DNA of 64,000 nucleotides from Massilia horti. GTDB lineage: Bacteria > Pseudomonadota > Gammaproteobacteria > Burkholderiales > Burkholderiaceae_D. The DNA lies in contig NZ_SPUM01000094.1 in the NCBI RefSeq assembly GCF_004614195.1, positions 1-64,000 on the forward strand, written 5' to 3'. The position numbers and the translations under genes were made by a program. Positions within the stretch are counted from its first letter, which is position 1. Each line of letters opens with the position of its first letter. Positions 7,651 through 16,259 of this stretch are shown in pieces. The notes under the pieces are model-generated. The model saw only the letters and a program-made list of their open reading frames with translations. It made no database searches and was not told the origin of the DNA.

Positions 7651-9212
7651 GACCGCTTCACGAGCGCCTGCACAACACGCTCTAAATCGAGTGACTCATC
7701 GCTCTCCACCACCAGCACATCGGCCATCTCGTCCGGCGCGAGCGGCTCCTGTACCCGCAATTGCAATTCCAGCACCCGCTCGTCCGCATCCGACGGATCG
7801 CCGCCGCGTGCGCTTCGCTCCCGGATTCTCTGCCGCAGCGTGGCCTCGGACGCGCGCACCGAGACCAGCCGCACCGGCACCCCCAGACGCGCACCAAGCG
7901 CACGGAACGCGTCGCGTTCGCGCCGCTTCAGGCTGCACGCATCGATCAGCGCGGTCTTCCCGGCACGCACAAGAATCTCTGCGAGTTCGCCCAACCGGTT
8001 ATAGACGGCGCTAGAGGCCGCCTGACCGTACATCCGCGCCTTCGCATCTGCGTCCGGCCGCGCATGCAGCGCCAGCCCATGCATGCGCTTGCGTTCAACG
8101 TCCGAGCGCAGGCGTACCGCCGGCAACAGCTCGGCCAACTGCGCCGCCAGCGCCGACTTTCCGCTGCCCGAAAGGCCGTGCATGACGATGATCGACGGCG
8201 CTTCTACGCGCGCGGCCGCAGTCGCCGTCGCCAGCAATGCCGACGCGTTTGCACGGTGCCTGGCGGCGGCTACCGGCTCCACTTGCCCTGCGCGCAGCAG
8301 CTCTACCTTCGCCCGCACCAGCGCGCACAGGACCACGTAATATTCGAACACGGCGACGCCTTCGTAGGCGCCGCCGGCTTCCAAATACCGGTCCAACAGC
8401 CGCGCCGCCAAGGCCACACGGCCGCGCTGGCGCAGGTCCATGCACGTGAAGGCAAGTTCGTGCGCCACGTCGATCCAGCGCAGCGCCGGGTCGAACTCGA
8501 TGCAGTCGAATGCGGCAACGTGGCCGTCGAGCGTCAGGATGTTGGCGCAGTGCAGATCACCGTGGCACTCGCGGATCGCGCCGCCGGCCTTGCGGGCGGC
8601 GAACAACGGCCAAAGCACCGGCATCGCTTGGCCCCGCCAGTCGCGCAGCGCGACGGCCTGTTCGTGCTGTTGCCCGCGCACCAATTGCAGCAGCGCGTCC
8701 ATGTTCTGCTCGAATGCCTGGGAGAGCGCCGCCGGCGTCCCCCAACTGCTGGTGCGCGGCGCCTGCTGGTTCGCCTGGTGGAATGCCGACAGTTGCCGCG
8801 CCAGGTCATCCACCTCGGCACCGCCGAGCAGTCCGGCCTCGATACGCCAGCTCCACAGCGCCTGCTGGGGAAACGCACGCATGCCCACCACATACTCGAT
8901 CGGTGCGCTAGCATCGCCCAGCAGCGGTCGCGCCGGCGTGCCCGACACCGGCAGCACCCCCAGATACAGATGTGGCGCCAGGCGGCGGTTCAGGCGCAGC
9001 TCTTCCTCGCACAGGTGGCGGCGCAATTCGAGCGTCGAAAAATCGGCAAAGTCGAAGCGCACCGCTTTCTTGAGCTTGTACGCTTCGTCGCCCGCCACCA
9101 GCACCCAGGAGATGTGGGTCTCGAACAGTTCCACGCCGCCACGCGCCTGCAGGCTGGCTTGCAGCGCCGACACCAATGTCTTTTGCTCGTCCGAATTGAT
9201 CTCACATTCCAT
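7644..9212 (-). CDS. Fusion of COG2187 phosphotransferase domain with P-loop kinase (COG0645-like)
   Basis: The protein has 522 residues in two parts. Residues ~25-330 form an APH-like domain parallel to the gene at 6476: ETHISWVLVAGDEAYKLKK, then CHGDLHCANIL, then FDCIEFDPALRWIDVAHEL. Residues ~350-520 form a P-loop kinase with Walker A HGLSGSGKSALAAQLAELL and the segments LRSDVERKR and IDACSLKRRERDAF. It is presumably cytoplasmic; substrates are unknown. The start at 9212 (MECEINSDEQ) is chosen over the upstream codon at 9284, because family similarity begins shortly after it. The gene ends inside the palindromic repeat, which provides its TAG stop. Confidence 0.82.
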   Translation of the reverse strand: MECEINSDEQKTLVSALQASLQARGGVELFETHISWVLVAGDEAYKLKKAVRFDFADFSTLELRRHLCEEELRLNRRLAPHLYLGVLPVSGTPARPLLGDASAPIEYVVGMRAFPQQALWSWRIEAGLLGGAEVDDLARQLSAFHQANQQAPRTSSWGTPAALSQAFEQNMDALLQLVRGQQHEQAVALRDWRGQAMPVLWPLFAARKAGGAIRECHGDLHCANILTLDGHVAAFDCIEFDPALRWIDVAHELAFTCMDLRQRGRVALAARLLDRYLEAGGAYEGVAVFEYYVVLCALVRAKVELLRAGQVEPVAAARHRANASALLATATAAARVEAPSIIVMHGLSGSGKSALAAQLAELLPAVRLRSDVERKRMHGLALHARPDADAKARMYGQAASSAVYNRLGELAEILVRAGKTALIDACSLKRRERDAFRALGARLGVPVRLVSVRASEATLRQRIRERSARGGDPSDADERVLELQLRVQEPLAPDEMADVLVVESDESLDLERVVQALVKRSS

Positions 9213-9376
9213 CGTGGTCGGTCCTGTTTTCGACTGGACCAAGCATAGACGAGGCAACACGACGCCCGATCGCCAATACCACATCTCTGATCCGTCTCAA
9301 TCGCCGCGCTTCCCGCATGACGCATTGCCCCGCACGCGGGTCAAAACAGGTTCCGCACGCCGGAGAGGGATTCACC

Positions 9377-10483
9377 ATGCCATTCGGACTGAGCCTTGGC
9401 CAAACGCTGCCCGAGCAAGACGAGCGCGCACTCGCCACCAAGCATAACGCGGCGCTGGCGCACATGCTGCCGCTATGGGGGCCGCTGTTCGGCGCCACCG
9501 TCGTGCTGTTCACGTTGTGGGATTTCTGGATCATGCCGGCCCGGATCGCGCTGACCGCACCGCTGCGCCTGGCCCTCGTGCTGATCGGCTCGATCGCCTA
9601 TCGCCAGTGGCGCTTGCCCTGGACTCCGGTCCACCGTGCCGGATTCATCTACGCCACCCATGCCAGCGGAATGGTGGCAGGCGCCGCGCTGCTGCCCAAC
9701 GGCTTGCTGATCGGCCTGGCCGCGATCACGGCCACGCTGTTCCTGGTGTCGCTGGTGGCGTTGCGCCTGTCCACTTTCGTGCTGATCGTGCTGCCGTCCA
9801 CGCTGCTGCTGATCGTGCTGGGCCTGGGCACCATGTCGCCCTACGGCCTGATCAACACCATCGTGCTCTACCTGTTCGCGGCGGGCATCGCGGCGGCCAT
9901 GATGGCGGTGCTCGTCGCCTTCCGCCGCCAGGCCTTCCTGTTCGAAAAACAGCTGCTGCACAGCGCCCGCCATGACAGCCTCTCCGGCGCGGCCAACCGC
10001 GGCTACCTGAACGAGGCCGGCGCGCGCGAAGTGGCGCTGGCACGGCGCCACAAGCGCCCGCTCGCACTGGCGATGATCGACATCGATCACTTCAAGCGCG
10101 TCAACGACATCTATGGCCATGTCGCCGGCGACAACGTGATCCGCGAACTGGCGAACGTCTGCCGCCACAACCTGCGCGAAGGCGACCTGTTCGGCCGCTT
10201 CGGCGGCGAGGAATTCGTCTGCGTGATGCCGGAGACCGAGGCCGACCAGGCGTTCGCCTGCGTCGAGCGTATTCGCCGCAGCATCGAGGCCCTGCGCCTG
10301 GACACCGGGCGCGGCCCGCTGCAGTTCACCATCAGCACCGGGATCGCGGTGCTCGGCCCGGGCCGCGACCAGTGGGAATCGCTGCTGCAGGAAGCCGACG
10401 ATGCGCTCTACCAGGCCAAGGGCGGCGGGCGCAACCGGACGCAGGTCGCGGGCGCGCAGCCGCACGACCAGGCCGCGCCATGA
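9377..10483 (+). CDS. Membrane-bound diguanylate cyclase (GGDEF)
   Basis: This 368-residue protein should make cyclic di-GMP from two GTP. The N-terminal ~200 residues hold about six hydrophobic segments (for example LWGPLFGATVVLFTLWDF and TLLLIVLGLGTM), so it is an inner-membrane sensor. The cytoplasmic GGDEF domain follows, from HDSLSGAANRGYL through MIDIDHFKRVND to the active-site motif GGEEF near residue 277. An RxxD product-inhibition site (REGD) lies five residues before that motif. The start at 9377 follows GGAGAGGG and gives a sensible N-terminus. No partner gene is adjacent. Confidence 0.92.
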   Translation: MPFGLSLGQTLPEQDERALATKHNAALAHMLPLWGPLFGATVVLFTLWDFWIMPARIALTAPLRLALVLIGSIAYRQWRLPWTPVHRAGFIYATHASGMVAGAALLPNGLLIGLAAITATLFLVSLVALRLSTFVLIVLPSTLLLIVLGLGTMSPYGLINTIVLYLFAAGIAAAMMAVLVAFRRQAFLFEKQLLHSARHDSLSGAANRGYLNEAGAREVALARRHKRPLALAMIDIDHFKRVNDIYGHVAGDNVIRELANVCRHNLREGDLFGRFGGEEFVCVMPETEADQAFACVERIRRSIEALRLDTGRGPLQFTISTGIAVLGPGRDQWESLLQEADDALYQAKGGGRNRTQVAGAQPHDQAAP

Positions 10484-10512
10484 ACTTCGGGCCACCGCAA
10501 TTAAAGATGCGC

Positions 10513-11049
10513 TCACGCCCCGTCGGGCGGGGCCGGGTACGTGATCGTCGCACCAATCACATGCGCGAACGGCGTGAGCGTGTGCGGCTTGCGCTTATTC
10601 GGACCCATGATGTGTTCGACGGGGATGCCGCGCACCAGCAACGCATCGGCCACCAGCGAGCGGTGGCAGCGCCACGGCACCGCCTCGGCGCACATCAGGG
10701 CGCAGCGCTCCTCCTGCGCCAACTGCACGAGCGCGTCGACGTTGTGCGCGAACTCCTCGGTCTGCATATAGTCGGCATAGCCGCGAAACGAGGCGTTGTG
10801 CCAGCCCATGTTGGGCGAATCCTTGTGCGCGTGGCGCAGCCCGCCCAGGCCGGCAATGTGGCGGTAGCCGATCCCCGCCGCCGCGAGCGACGCGGGCAGC
10901 GTATCGCGGTTAAATTGCGGATTGTGGCGCGACTTGGGCACCGTTCGGATGTCGAGCACGCACTCGACCTCGTTGCTGCGCAACAGTTCGACGAATTCCT
11001 CGATCGGCCGGTCCGAATGGCCGATCGTGCACACGAGCGGTGGTTCCAT
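10513..11049 (-). CDS. DUF488 family protein
   Basis: The product has 178 residues and belongs to DUF488, a widespread family without an established biochemical role. Hallmarks are VCTIGHSDRPIEEFVELL at the N-terminus, LDIRTVPKSRHNPQF, and a C-terminal AEAVPWRCHRSLVAD containing the conserved Cys-His-Arg. The start at 11049 follows AAGGAG at normal spacing. It is convergent with the diguanylate cyclase gene (29-nt gap). Confidence 0.85.
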   Translation of the reverse strand: MEPPLVCTIGHSDRPIEEFVELLRSNEVECVLDIRTVPKSRHNPQFNRDTLPASLAAAGIGYRHIAGLGGLRHAHKDSPNMGWHNASFRGYADYMQTEEFAHNVDALVQLAQEERCALMCAEAVPWRCHRSLVADALLVRGIPVEHIMGPNKRKPHTLTPFAHVIGATITYPAPPDGA

Positions 11050-11177
11050 GCTTGAACTCCTTCGTTTGACAACCATGGTACAGGCCAACCCGGCCGCGCT
11101 GGCGCGCGCCAGCGGTGCGCCTGCCCGTGCCAAAGCACACTAGACTTTGTGAACACGTCATCATACCCACGGCAACC

Positions 11178-11456
11178 ATGAGCATCACCGTCAAGAACAC
11201 CACCGCCCAGACCGGGCGGGTCACGCTGTTTGGCGAACTGCAGGACGGCACCTTCGCCGCCAAGGTCATGGCCGAAACCCAGGTCCCTTACGGCCACTAC
11301 TGGAAGAACGAAATCGACAAGGTCATGGTCTACATCGAGCCCGATGAGGAGCAGCTCGAGGCGATCCTGGCCGCGCTGAACGACCGGCGCCTGTTGTTCG
11401 ACAACCTGCAGAATTATGGCGGAGCTACCGGCGGGACGTCCGAGATACCCGTCTAG
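11178..11456 (+). CDS. Small hypothetical protein (92 aa)
   Basis: I do not recognise this family. The product is a small, mildly acidic, soluble-looking protein starting MSITVKNTTAQTGRVTLFGE. It has a charged mid-section (WKNEIDKVMVYIEPDEEQLE) and a glycine-rich tail. There is no signal peptide, membrane helix or cysteine. It is divergent from the DUF488 gene and is followed by a repeat element. GC-rich codon use like its neighbours supports its being a real gene. Confidence 0.6.
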   Translation: MSITVKNTTAQTGRVTLFGELQDGTFAAKVMAETQVPYGHYWKNEIDKVMVYIEPDEEQLEAILAALNDRRLLFDNLQNYGGATGGTSEIPV

Positions 11457-11485
11457 AGGTAGTTTCAGGCATGCTCATCTTGAAA

Positions 11486-11675
11486 GGCGCTGTCACCGGT
11501 AAGTGTGGCTTTCGTAGGGTGGGCGGGGTAAAGTTGGCCAATGGCCGACTTTACGAACGCCCACGCGTTCAACTAACAGGGAAACTGTTCGGGTATGGCC
11601 GTTTATGGTTGAACGCGTGGGCGTTCGGCCGGCCATTGGCCAGCCTCACCCTGCCCACCCTACGTTGACAGCGCC
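11486..11675. repeat. Modular MITE-like repeat, core type B, with 10-bp terminal inverted repeats
   Basis: The ends are GGCGCTGTCA and TGACAGCGCC, a perfect inverted pair. Inside the left end follows CCGGTAAGTGTGG, and then an inner inverted pair GTAGGGTGGGC / GCCCACCCTAC. The centre has further arms (CGAACGCCCACGCGTTCAA and its complement), so the whole element can fold on itself. The 8 bases outside each end match at six positions (TCTTGAAA and ATTTGAAA), a possible degraded target duplication. Related copies are at 22890 and 52471. Confidence 0.88.
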
Positions 11676-11710
11676 ATTTGAAACGACCGCAAGGTCTCGC
11701 GGAGGAATCG

Positions 11711-13249
11711 ATGGACCGCACCTCACTCTGGCAAGGCACTGCCGACAAACGCCCCTGCTATCCCACGCTGCAGGGCGAAATTTCGGTCGACGTGGCGATC
11801 GTCGGCGCGGGCATCACCGCTCTGACGGCGGCCATGCTGCTGGCCCAGCGCGGCCGCAAGGTCGCGCTGCTCGAATCGCACCGGATCGGCACTGGCACCA
11901 CCGGCCACGCGACGGGCAACCTGTACGCGCCAGTCGACCTGCGGCTGGCGACAATCGAAGACAAACACGGCACGGATGTGCTGCGCGCGGTGGCCCAGTC
12001 GCGTTCAACCGCGGTCGACTTCATCGAACGCACCAGCCAGTCGCTCGCCATTGACTGCGCCTTCACGCGCTGCCCATGGTACCTGCTGGCGTCAAGCGAC
12101 GAGTTTGACGCGCAGGTCGAACAGGAACTGGCCGCGGCCCAGCGCGCCGGACTGCAAGCCACGCTGGCAGCGGCGCCGCCCGCACCGCTGGCCGCCACGC
12201 GCACGGTGCAGGTTGCAAACCAGGCGCAGTTCCAGCCGCTCGACTACGTGCGCCAGCTGGCCCAGCACATCAGCGGCGAACAATGCCTCGTGTTCGAAAA
12301 TACCCACGTCACCGGCATCGACGACGAACCAGCCACGGTGCACACGCAGGCCGGCAAGGTGCGCTGCAAACAGGTGATCCTTGCCACCCACACGCCGCTC
12401 GGCGTTCACCTGGTCCAGTCTGGCCTGGAGGTCGTGCGCGAATACGGGATCGCCTTCCGGCTCGACAGCCTGGCGCCGGACCCCGGCATCTACTGGTCGA
12501 TCGGCGAACATAACCACTCGGTGCGCACCTTCACCAAAAACGACGAAACCTGGCTGATCGTGGTCGGGGCCGCGCACAAGACCGGCGATGTGGACGATAC
12601 CGAGCGACGGCACGCCGCGCTGGAAGCGTTCGGGCGGCTGCAGTTCCAGGGCGGCCCGCTGGCCTACCGCTGGTCAGCCCAGCGCTACCGCCCGAAAGAC
12701 GCGCTGCCTTACATCGGCAAGAACATCGACGCCAACAACACCTGGATCGCCACCGGCTTTTCCGGCGATGGCCTGACCTGGGGCACGCTGGCGGGCATGC
12801 TGCTGGCCGACGCGTTGACGGGCACGGAAAACGCCTGGGCGCCGTTGTTCCAGCCGGCGCGGCTCGCAAGCGCGCCACGTCCCAAGGCCTTCGCGAAGGA
12901 AACGATGTCACCGCCGCAGCCGAACCTGCTCGCACTTGAGACCGATGTGGCCGAACGCTTTGGCGACCTGCCCGCCTGCGCCAGCCGGCAGGAAGACATC
13001 GACGGCAAGCCGGTGGCGGCCTGGCGCGACGACCAGGGCCGGCTGTTCCTGGTCGCCGCCAAATGCACGCACCTGGGTTGCAAGCTGAGGTGGAACGAGG
13101 CCGAAACCAGTTGGGACTGCCCTTGCCACGGCAGCCGCTTCCGGCCTGACGGACAGGTGATCGAGGGACCGGCGCTGGCACCGCTCGCGCGCGGCACCGG
13201 CCCCGATTGTGATGCCGCGACTCCTCCAGCCTATACCGGCGAAGACTGA
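11711..13249 (+). CDS. FAD-dependent oxidoreductase with C-terminal Rieske [2Fe-2S] domain
   Basis: The product (512 residues) is a DAO-type flavoprotein joined to a Rieske domain. The dinucleotide-binding strand VDVAIVGAGITALTAAMLLA lies near residue 26, and IGKNIDANNTWIATGFSGDG closes the FAD domain near residue 345. Residues ~425-500 form the Rieske domain, with both ligand boxes: CTHLGC and CPCHGSRF. Such proteins are thought to oxidise amine or glycine-like substrates with electrons passing to the Fe-S cluster; the substrate here is unknown. The ATG at 11711 follows GGAGGAAT. It lies 14 nt from the convergent GGDEF-EAL gene. Confidence 0.88.
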   Translation: MDRTSLWQGTADKRPCYPTLQGEISVDVAIVGAGITALTAAMLLAQRGRKVALLESHRIGTGTTGHATGNLYAPVDLRLATIEDKHGTDVLRAVAQSRSTAVDFIERTSQSLAIDCAFTRCPWYLLASSDEFDAQVEQELAAAQRAGLQATLAAAPPAPLAATRTVQVANQAQFQPLDYVRQLAQHISGEQCLVFENTHVTGIDDEPATVHTQAGKVRCKQVILATHTPLGVHLVQSGLEVVREYGIAFRLDSLAPDPGIYWSIGEHNHSVRTFTKNDETWLIVVGAAHKTGDVDDTERRHAALEAFGRLQFQGGPLAYRWSAQRYRPKDALPYIGKNIDANNTWIATGFSGDGLTWGTLAGMLLADALTGTENAWAPLFQPARLASAPRPKAFAKETMSPPQPNLLALETDVAERFGDLPACASRQEDIDGKPVAAWRDDQGRLFLVAAKCTHLGCKLRWNEAETSWDCPCHGSRFRPDGQVIEGPALAPLARGTGPDCDAATPPAYTGED

Positions 13250-13263
13250 GATGCGCCGCGGGA

Positions 13264-15951
13264 TCAGGCAGGCGTAGCCGGGAACAACGTGCGCCTGCCG
13301 AACAGCGCCAGCGCGTCGGCCGCAGGCACCGGACGCGAAATGAAATAGCCCTGCACCTCGTCGCAGCCCAGCTCCTGCAGGATCGCGAGCTGCTCGCGCG
13401 TCTCCACGCCTTCGGCCACGATCGTCATCCCGATCGCATGGCCGATCGATACGATCGCGCGAAACAGCGACACGTCCGACGCCCCATGGGTCAGCGAACC
13501 CGTGAAGGCACGATCGACCTTGAGGCCATCCATGTCCAGCCGCTTGAGCTGCGACAGCGACGAGTAGCCGGTACCAAAGTCGTCGACGTACAGCTTCACC
13601 CCCAGCGCCTTGATCGCGGCCACCTCGCCCGCCGCGTTGGTGCCCTGCTGCACGGTGGCCGATTCGGTCACTTCCACTTCCAGCAGCGCCGCATCGATCC
13701 CGTACCGCTGCAGGGCGGCGGCGAGCACCGCGCCCACCTGCTGCTGCTCGAGCTGGTACGGGGACACGTTGATCGACACCGGCACCACCGGCACGCCCGC
13801 CGCCTGCCACTCGGCCAACTGGCGGCACGCCATGTCGATCACCTGTTCGCCGATCGGCAGAATCAGCCCGGTCGCTTCGGCCACCGGAATGAACGCGTCG
13901 GGCGGGACAATGCCGCGCTCCGGATGGTTCCAGCGCACCAGCGCTTCCATGCTGGTCAGTTTGCCGGTCCCGGCATGCACGCGCGGCTGGTAGTACAGCG
14001 CCAGGCACCGGTTCTCGACCGCGCGTTTCAGTTCGGCCTGCAAGGTCAGCCGGGTGACCAGGCGTTCCGACAGCCGCGCGTGGAAGAAGCGGTACTGCGA
14101 CTTGCCATTGCCCTTGGCCGCATACATCGCGATGTCCGCATGCTTGAGCAGTGCCGCGCCATCCTCGCCGTCACGCGGGAACACGCTGATGCCCACCGAC
14201 GCGCCCAGCGTGTACCGGACGTCATCGCCCAGCACGAACGGTTCGCGCAGCTGCGCGATCACCTGCGCCGCCACCGCGGCGATCTGGCCGTCGCTGCCCG
14301 GCGCAGGCAGGATCATGGTGAATTCGTCGCCGCCCAGCCGCACCACCGCCTCGCCGCCGCAATCGCGCAGCACGTCCTTCAGGCGCAGCGCCGCCATGCG
14401 CAGCAGCTCGTCGCCGGCCGCGTGGCCCTGGGTGTCGTTCAGGTTCTTGAAGTCGTCCAGGTCGATGAACAGCACCGCCAGCCGCGCGCCCGCTGCGCGC
14501 GCTCGCTCGAGCGCGCCCGGCAGGTGCTTCATCAGCCAGAACCGGTTCGGCAGGCTGGTCAGCGGGTCCATGTTCGCCTGCTGCTCCAGTTCCTGCTCCT
14601 GGTTCTTGGCGGCGGTAATGTCGCGCAGGGTGACCGACACGCCGGTGCCCGAGCGCGCCAGGCGCCGGTGCAACCACAGCACCGTGCGCGTTTGCGGGTG
14701 GGGCACGCGCAACACGTCTTCGTACGCGCCGCGCTCGAACGCCTCCAGGCAAGCCGGGAAGTGATTGTCGAATTCGGCCCCGCCGCGCAGCGTCGACAGG
14801 CGCTGGCCGACCAACTGCTCGCGCGGCAGGCCAGCCACGGTGGCGCCGAACTCGTTGCAATCCTGGATCGCGAAATCGACGATCCGCTTGTTCGGGCCGT
14901 ACACCGGACGCATGATAAAAAAGCCCTCCTCCGCGTTATCGGTCGCCACGCGGTAGGCTGCGGTGAGCTCGCGGCGCCGCACCTTGTGGTAGGCGCTCCA
15001 CAGCAGGTAAGCGGCCACGCCGGCCATCACCAGCAGCAGCAGGACGGTCGCGAACCAGGCGAACCGCTTCAGTTCCCGTTCGCGCGCGCCGTACGAGCGC
15101 ATGCGCTGCTCCTCCGACAGCGCGACCACCGCATACAGCGGATAACCCTTGACCTTTTTCCAGGCGATCGCGCGCGGCCGCCCATCCCGGTAGCGGCCGC
15201 CGTCCTGCGTGGCGGTACCCGAATCGCCTTTGAGCACGGGCATGACGGCCGCCTTCGCCTCCGGGGGGCCAGCAAGGAAGATGGAGTCAAAGCGATGGAC
15301 CGCCGCCAGGTCGTCCGGTTCGAGCGATCCGCTGCCCAGTTGCGGCGCAAGGTAGTCGGGCTCGATCGCGACCACCACCACGCCACCGAACCCGCCGTCC
15401 GGCTCATCCAGGCGCCGCGAAATCAGCAGCACCTCGCGCCCCAGCCGCAGCCCGATGCGTGGCTGGGCGATCGTCAGGCCCAGGCCAGGATTCATCTCGT
15501 GTTCGCGGAAGTACGGGAGCCTGGCCACATTCGTCCTGTTGCTCTTGAACGGCAGCGTGCTGGTCACCGGGTTGCCGGCAGCGTCGACGATCGTGACGAT
15601 GATGTCCGGCGACGCCGGCAGCAGCCCGGCCTGGCGCTGTCCGTCGAGGTCGCGCGCGCCGCCCGTCTTCTCCCACTGGTACTTCTGGTACAGCATGATG
15701 TAGTCGATCTGGCTGATCAGGCGTCCCAGCTGCCCGGCGTAGGCCTGGGCGTCGATGGCCGCGGTTTCGCGAAGCTTGTTGCGGATGTCCTGCCGGTCCT
15801 GCTCGACGACGGCAAGCGTCCAGCTCCACACCGCCGCGATCAGCAGTGCGCAAAACACCAGCCACGCCAGCAGCGGGCGCAGGTTTGCGCCAAGCGTGTC
15901 AAGCGCGGTCGACACGATCAGGCGCTTCGGGCGGTAGCGAAGTCGGGCCAT
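13264..15951 (-). CDS. Membrane sensor with PAS, GGDEF and EAL domains
   Basis: This 895-residue protein can potentially make and degrade cyclic di-GMP. One membrane segment near residues 25-48 and another near 297-318 bracket a ~250-residue periplasmic, Cache-like sensor region. A PAS-like stretch (~335-450) precedes the GGDEF domain, whose RLGGDEF motif lies near residue 539 and is intact. The EAL domain carries MEALVRWNHPE near 669, EVTESA and DDFGTGYSSL, which are residues expected of an active phosphodiesterase. It is downstream of, but terminated from, pstS. A possible operator palindrome lies ~130 nt upstream of its start. Confidence 0.93.
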   Translation of the reverse strand: MARLRYRPKRLIVSTALDTLGANLRPLLAWLVFCALLIAAVWSWTLAVVEQDRQDIRNKLRETAAIDAQAYAGQLGRLISQIDYIMLYQKYQWEKTGGARDLDGQRQAGLLPASPDIIVTIVDAAGNPVTSTLPFKSNRTNVARLPYFREHEMNPGLGLTIAQPRIGLRLGREVLLISRRLDEPDGGFGGVVVVAIEPDYLAPQLGSGSLEPDDLAAVHRFDSIFLAGPPEAKAAVMPVLKGDSGTATQDGGRYRDGRPRAIAWKKVKGYPLYAVVALSEEQRMRSYGARERELKRFAWFATVLLLLVMAGVAAYLLWSAYHKVRRRELTAAYRVATDNAEEGFFIMRPVYGPNKRIVDFAIQDCNEFGATVAGLPREQLVGQRLSTLRGGAEFDNHFPACLEAFERGAYEDVLRVPHPQTRTVLWLHRRLARSGTGVSVTLRDITAAKNQEQELEQQANMDPLTSLPNRFWLMKHLPGALERARAAGARLAVLFIDLDDFKNLNDTQGHAAGDELLRMAALRLKDVLRDCGGEAVVRLGGDEFTMILPAPGSDGQIAAVAAQVIAQLREPFVLGDDVRYTLGASVGISVFPRDGEDGAALLKHADIAMYAAKGNGKSQYRFFHARLSERLVTRLTLQAELKRAVENRCLALYYQPRVHAGTGKLTSMEALVRWNHPERGIVPPDAFIPVAEATGLILPIGEQVIDMACRQLAEWQAAGVPVVPVSINVSPYQLEQQQVGAVLAAALQRYGIDAALLEVEVTESATVQQGTNAAGEVAAIKALGVKLYVDDFGTGYSSLSQLKRLDMDGLKVDRAFTGSLTHGASDVSLFRAIVSIGHAIGMTIVAEGVETREQLAILQELGCDEVQGYFISRPVPAADALALFGRRTLFPATPA

Positions 15952-16080
15952 GGATCAGTACGTGGTGACGTAAATATTTCCCGCTTCCGGGAACGGAGCG
16001 CCGCCGAGGCGGCACAGGCGAAAACCGTGGGGCATCCCCGCGAGCAACGATAAGAATCGCGGCGCAGCGATTATCGCTCA

Positions 16081-16094
16081 TTTCCGTACGGAAA
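16081..16094. promoter_or_regulatory. Perfect 14-bp palindrome upstream of the GGDEF-EAL gene
   Basis: TTTCCGTACGGAAA is a perfect palindrome 130 nt upstream of the start at 15951. A second inverted pair, CGATAA/TTATCG, lies just left of it (about 16049-16077). The spacing fits an operator, but no regulator can be assigned. Otherwise 15952-16197 holds nothing I recognise. Confidence 0.35.
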
Positions 16095-16197
16095 CAAAAT
16101 CAGTGTTGCGCGGATCAGCAGCGTAAAGACGGATCAGGGCAGGAAGAGGTGCGGCGGCAGCGAAGGTTCGGAGTGCCTGGGCATTGAGGACGTTGTG

Positions 16198-16244
16198 GAA
16201 AAACAAAAGCACCCGGCCGGCACAGGGAGTGCCGGCCGGGGTGC
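16198..16244 (-). terminator. Rho-independent terminator of pstS
   Basis: On the minus strand a GC-rich stem (CCGGCCGGCAC pairing with GTGCCGGCCGG) with a five-base loop is followed by TTTTGTTTTT. It lies 16 nt after the pstS stop codon, separating pstS from the sensor gene downstream. Confidence 0.9.
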
Positions 16245-16259
16245 GGGTTCAGGCAATCA

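Noticed and set aside
7523-8014. Small coding frames crossing the type A repeat (encoding MRTGAHPT-like peptides)
   Set aside because: The peptide comes from the GTGCGCACCCTAC repeat and appears at every copy in different frames, so it is not a conserved gene.
13438-16053. Long open frame opposite the GGDEF-EAL gene (871 codons)
   Set aside because: It is a high-GC shadow: the translation is rich in Arg, His and Gln without domains, while the other strand has intact PAS/GGDEF/EAL motifs.
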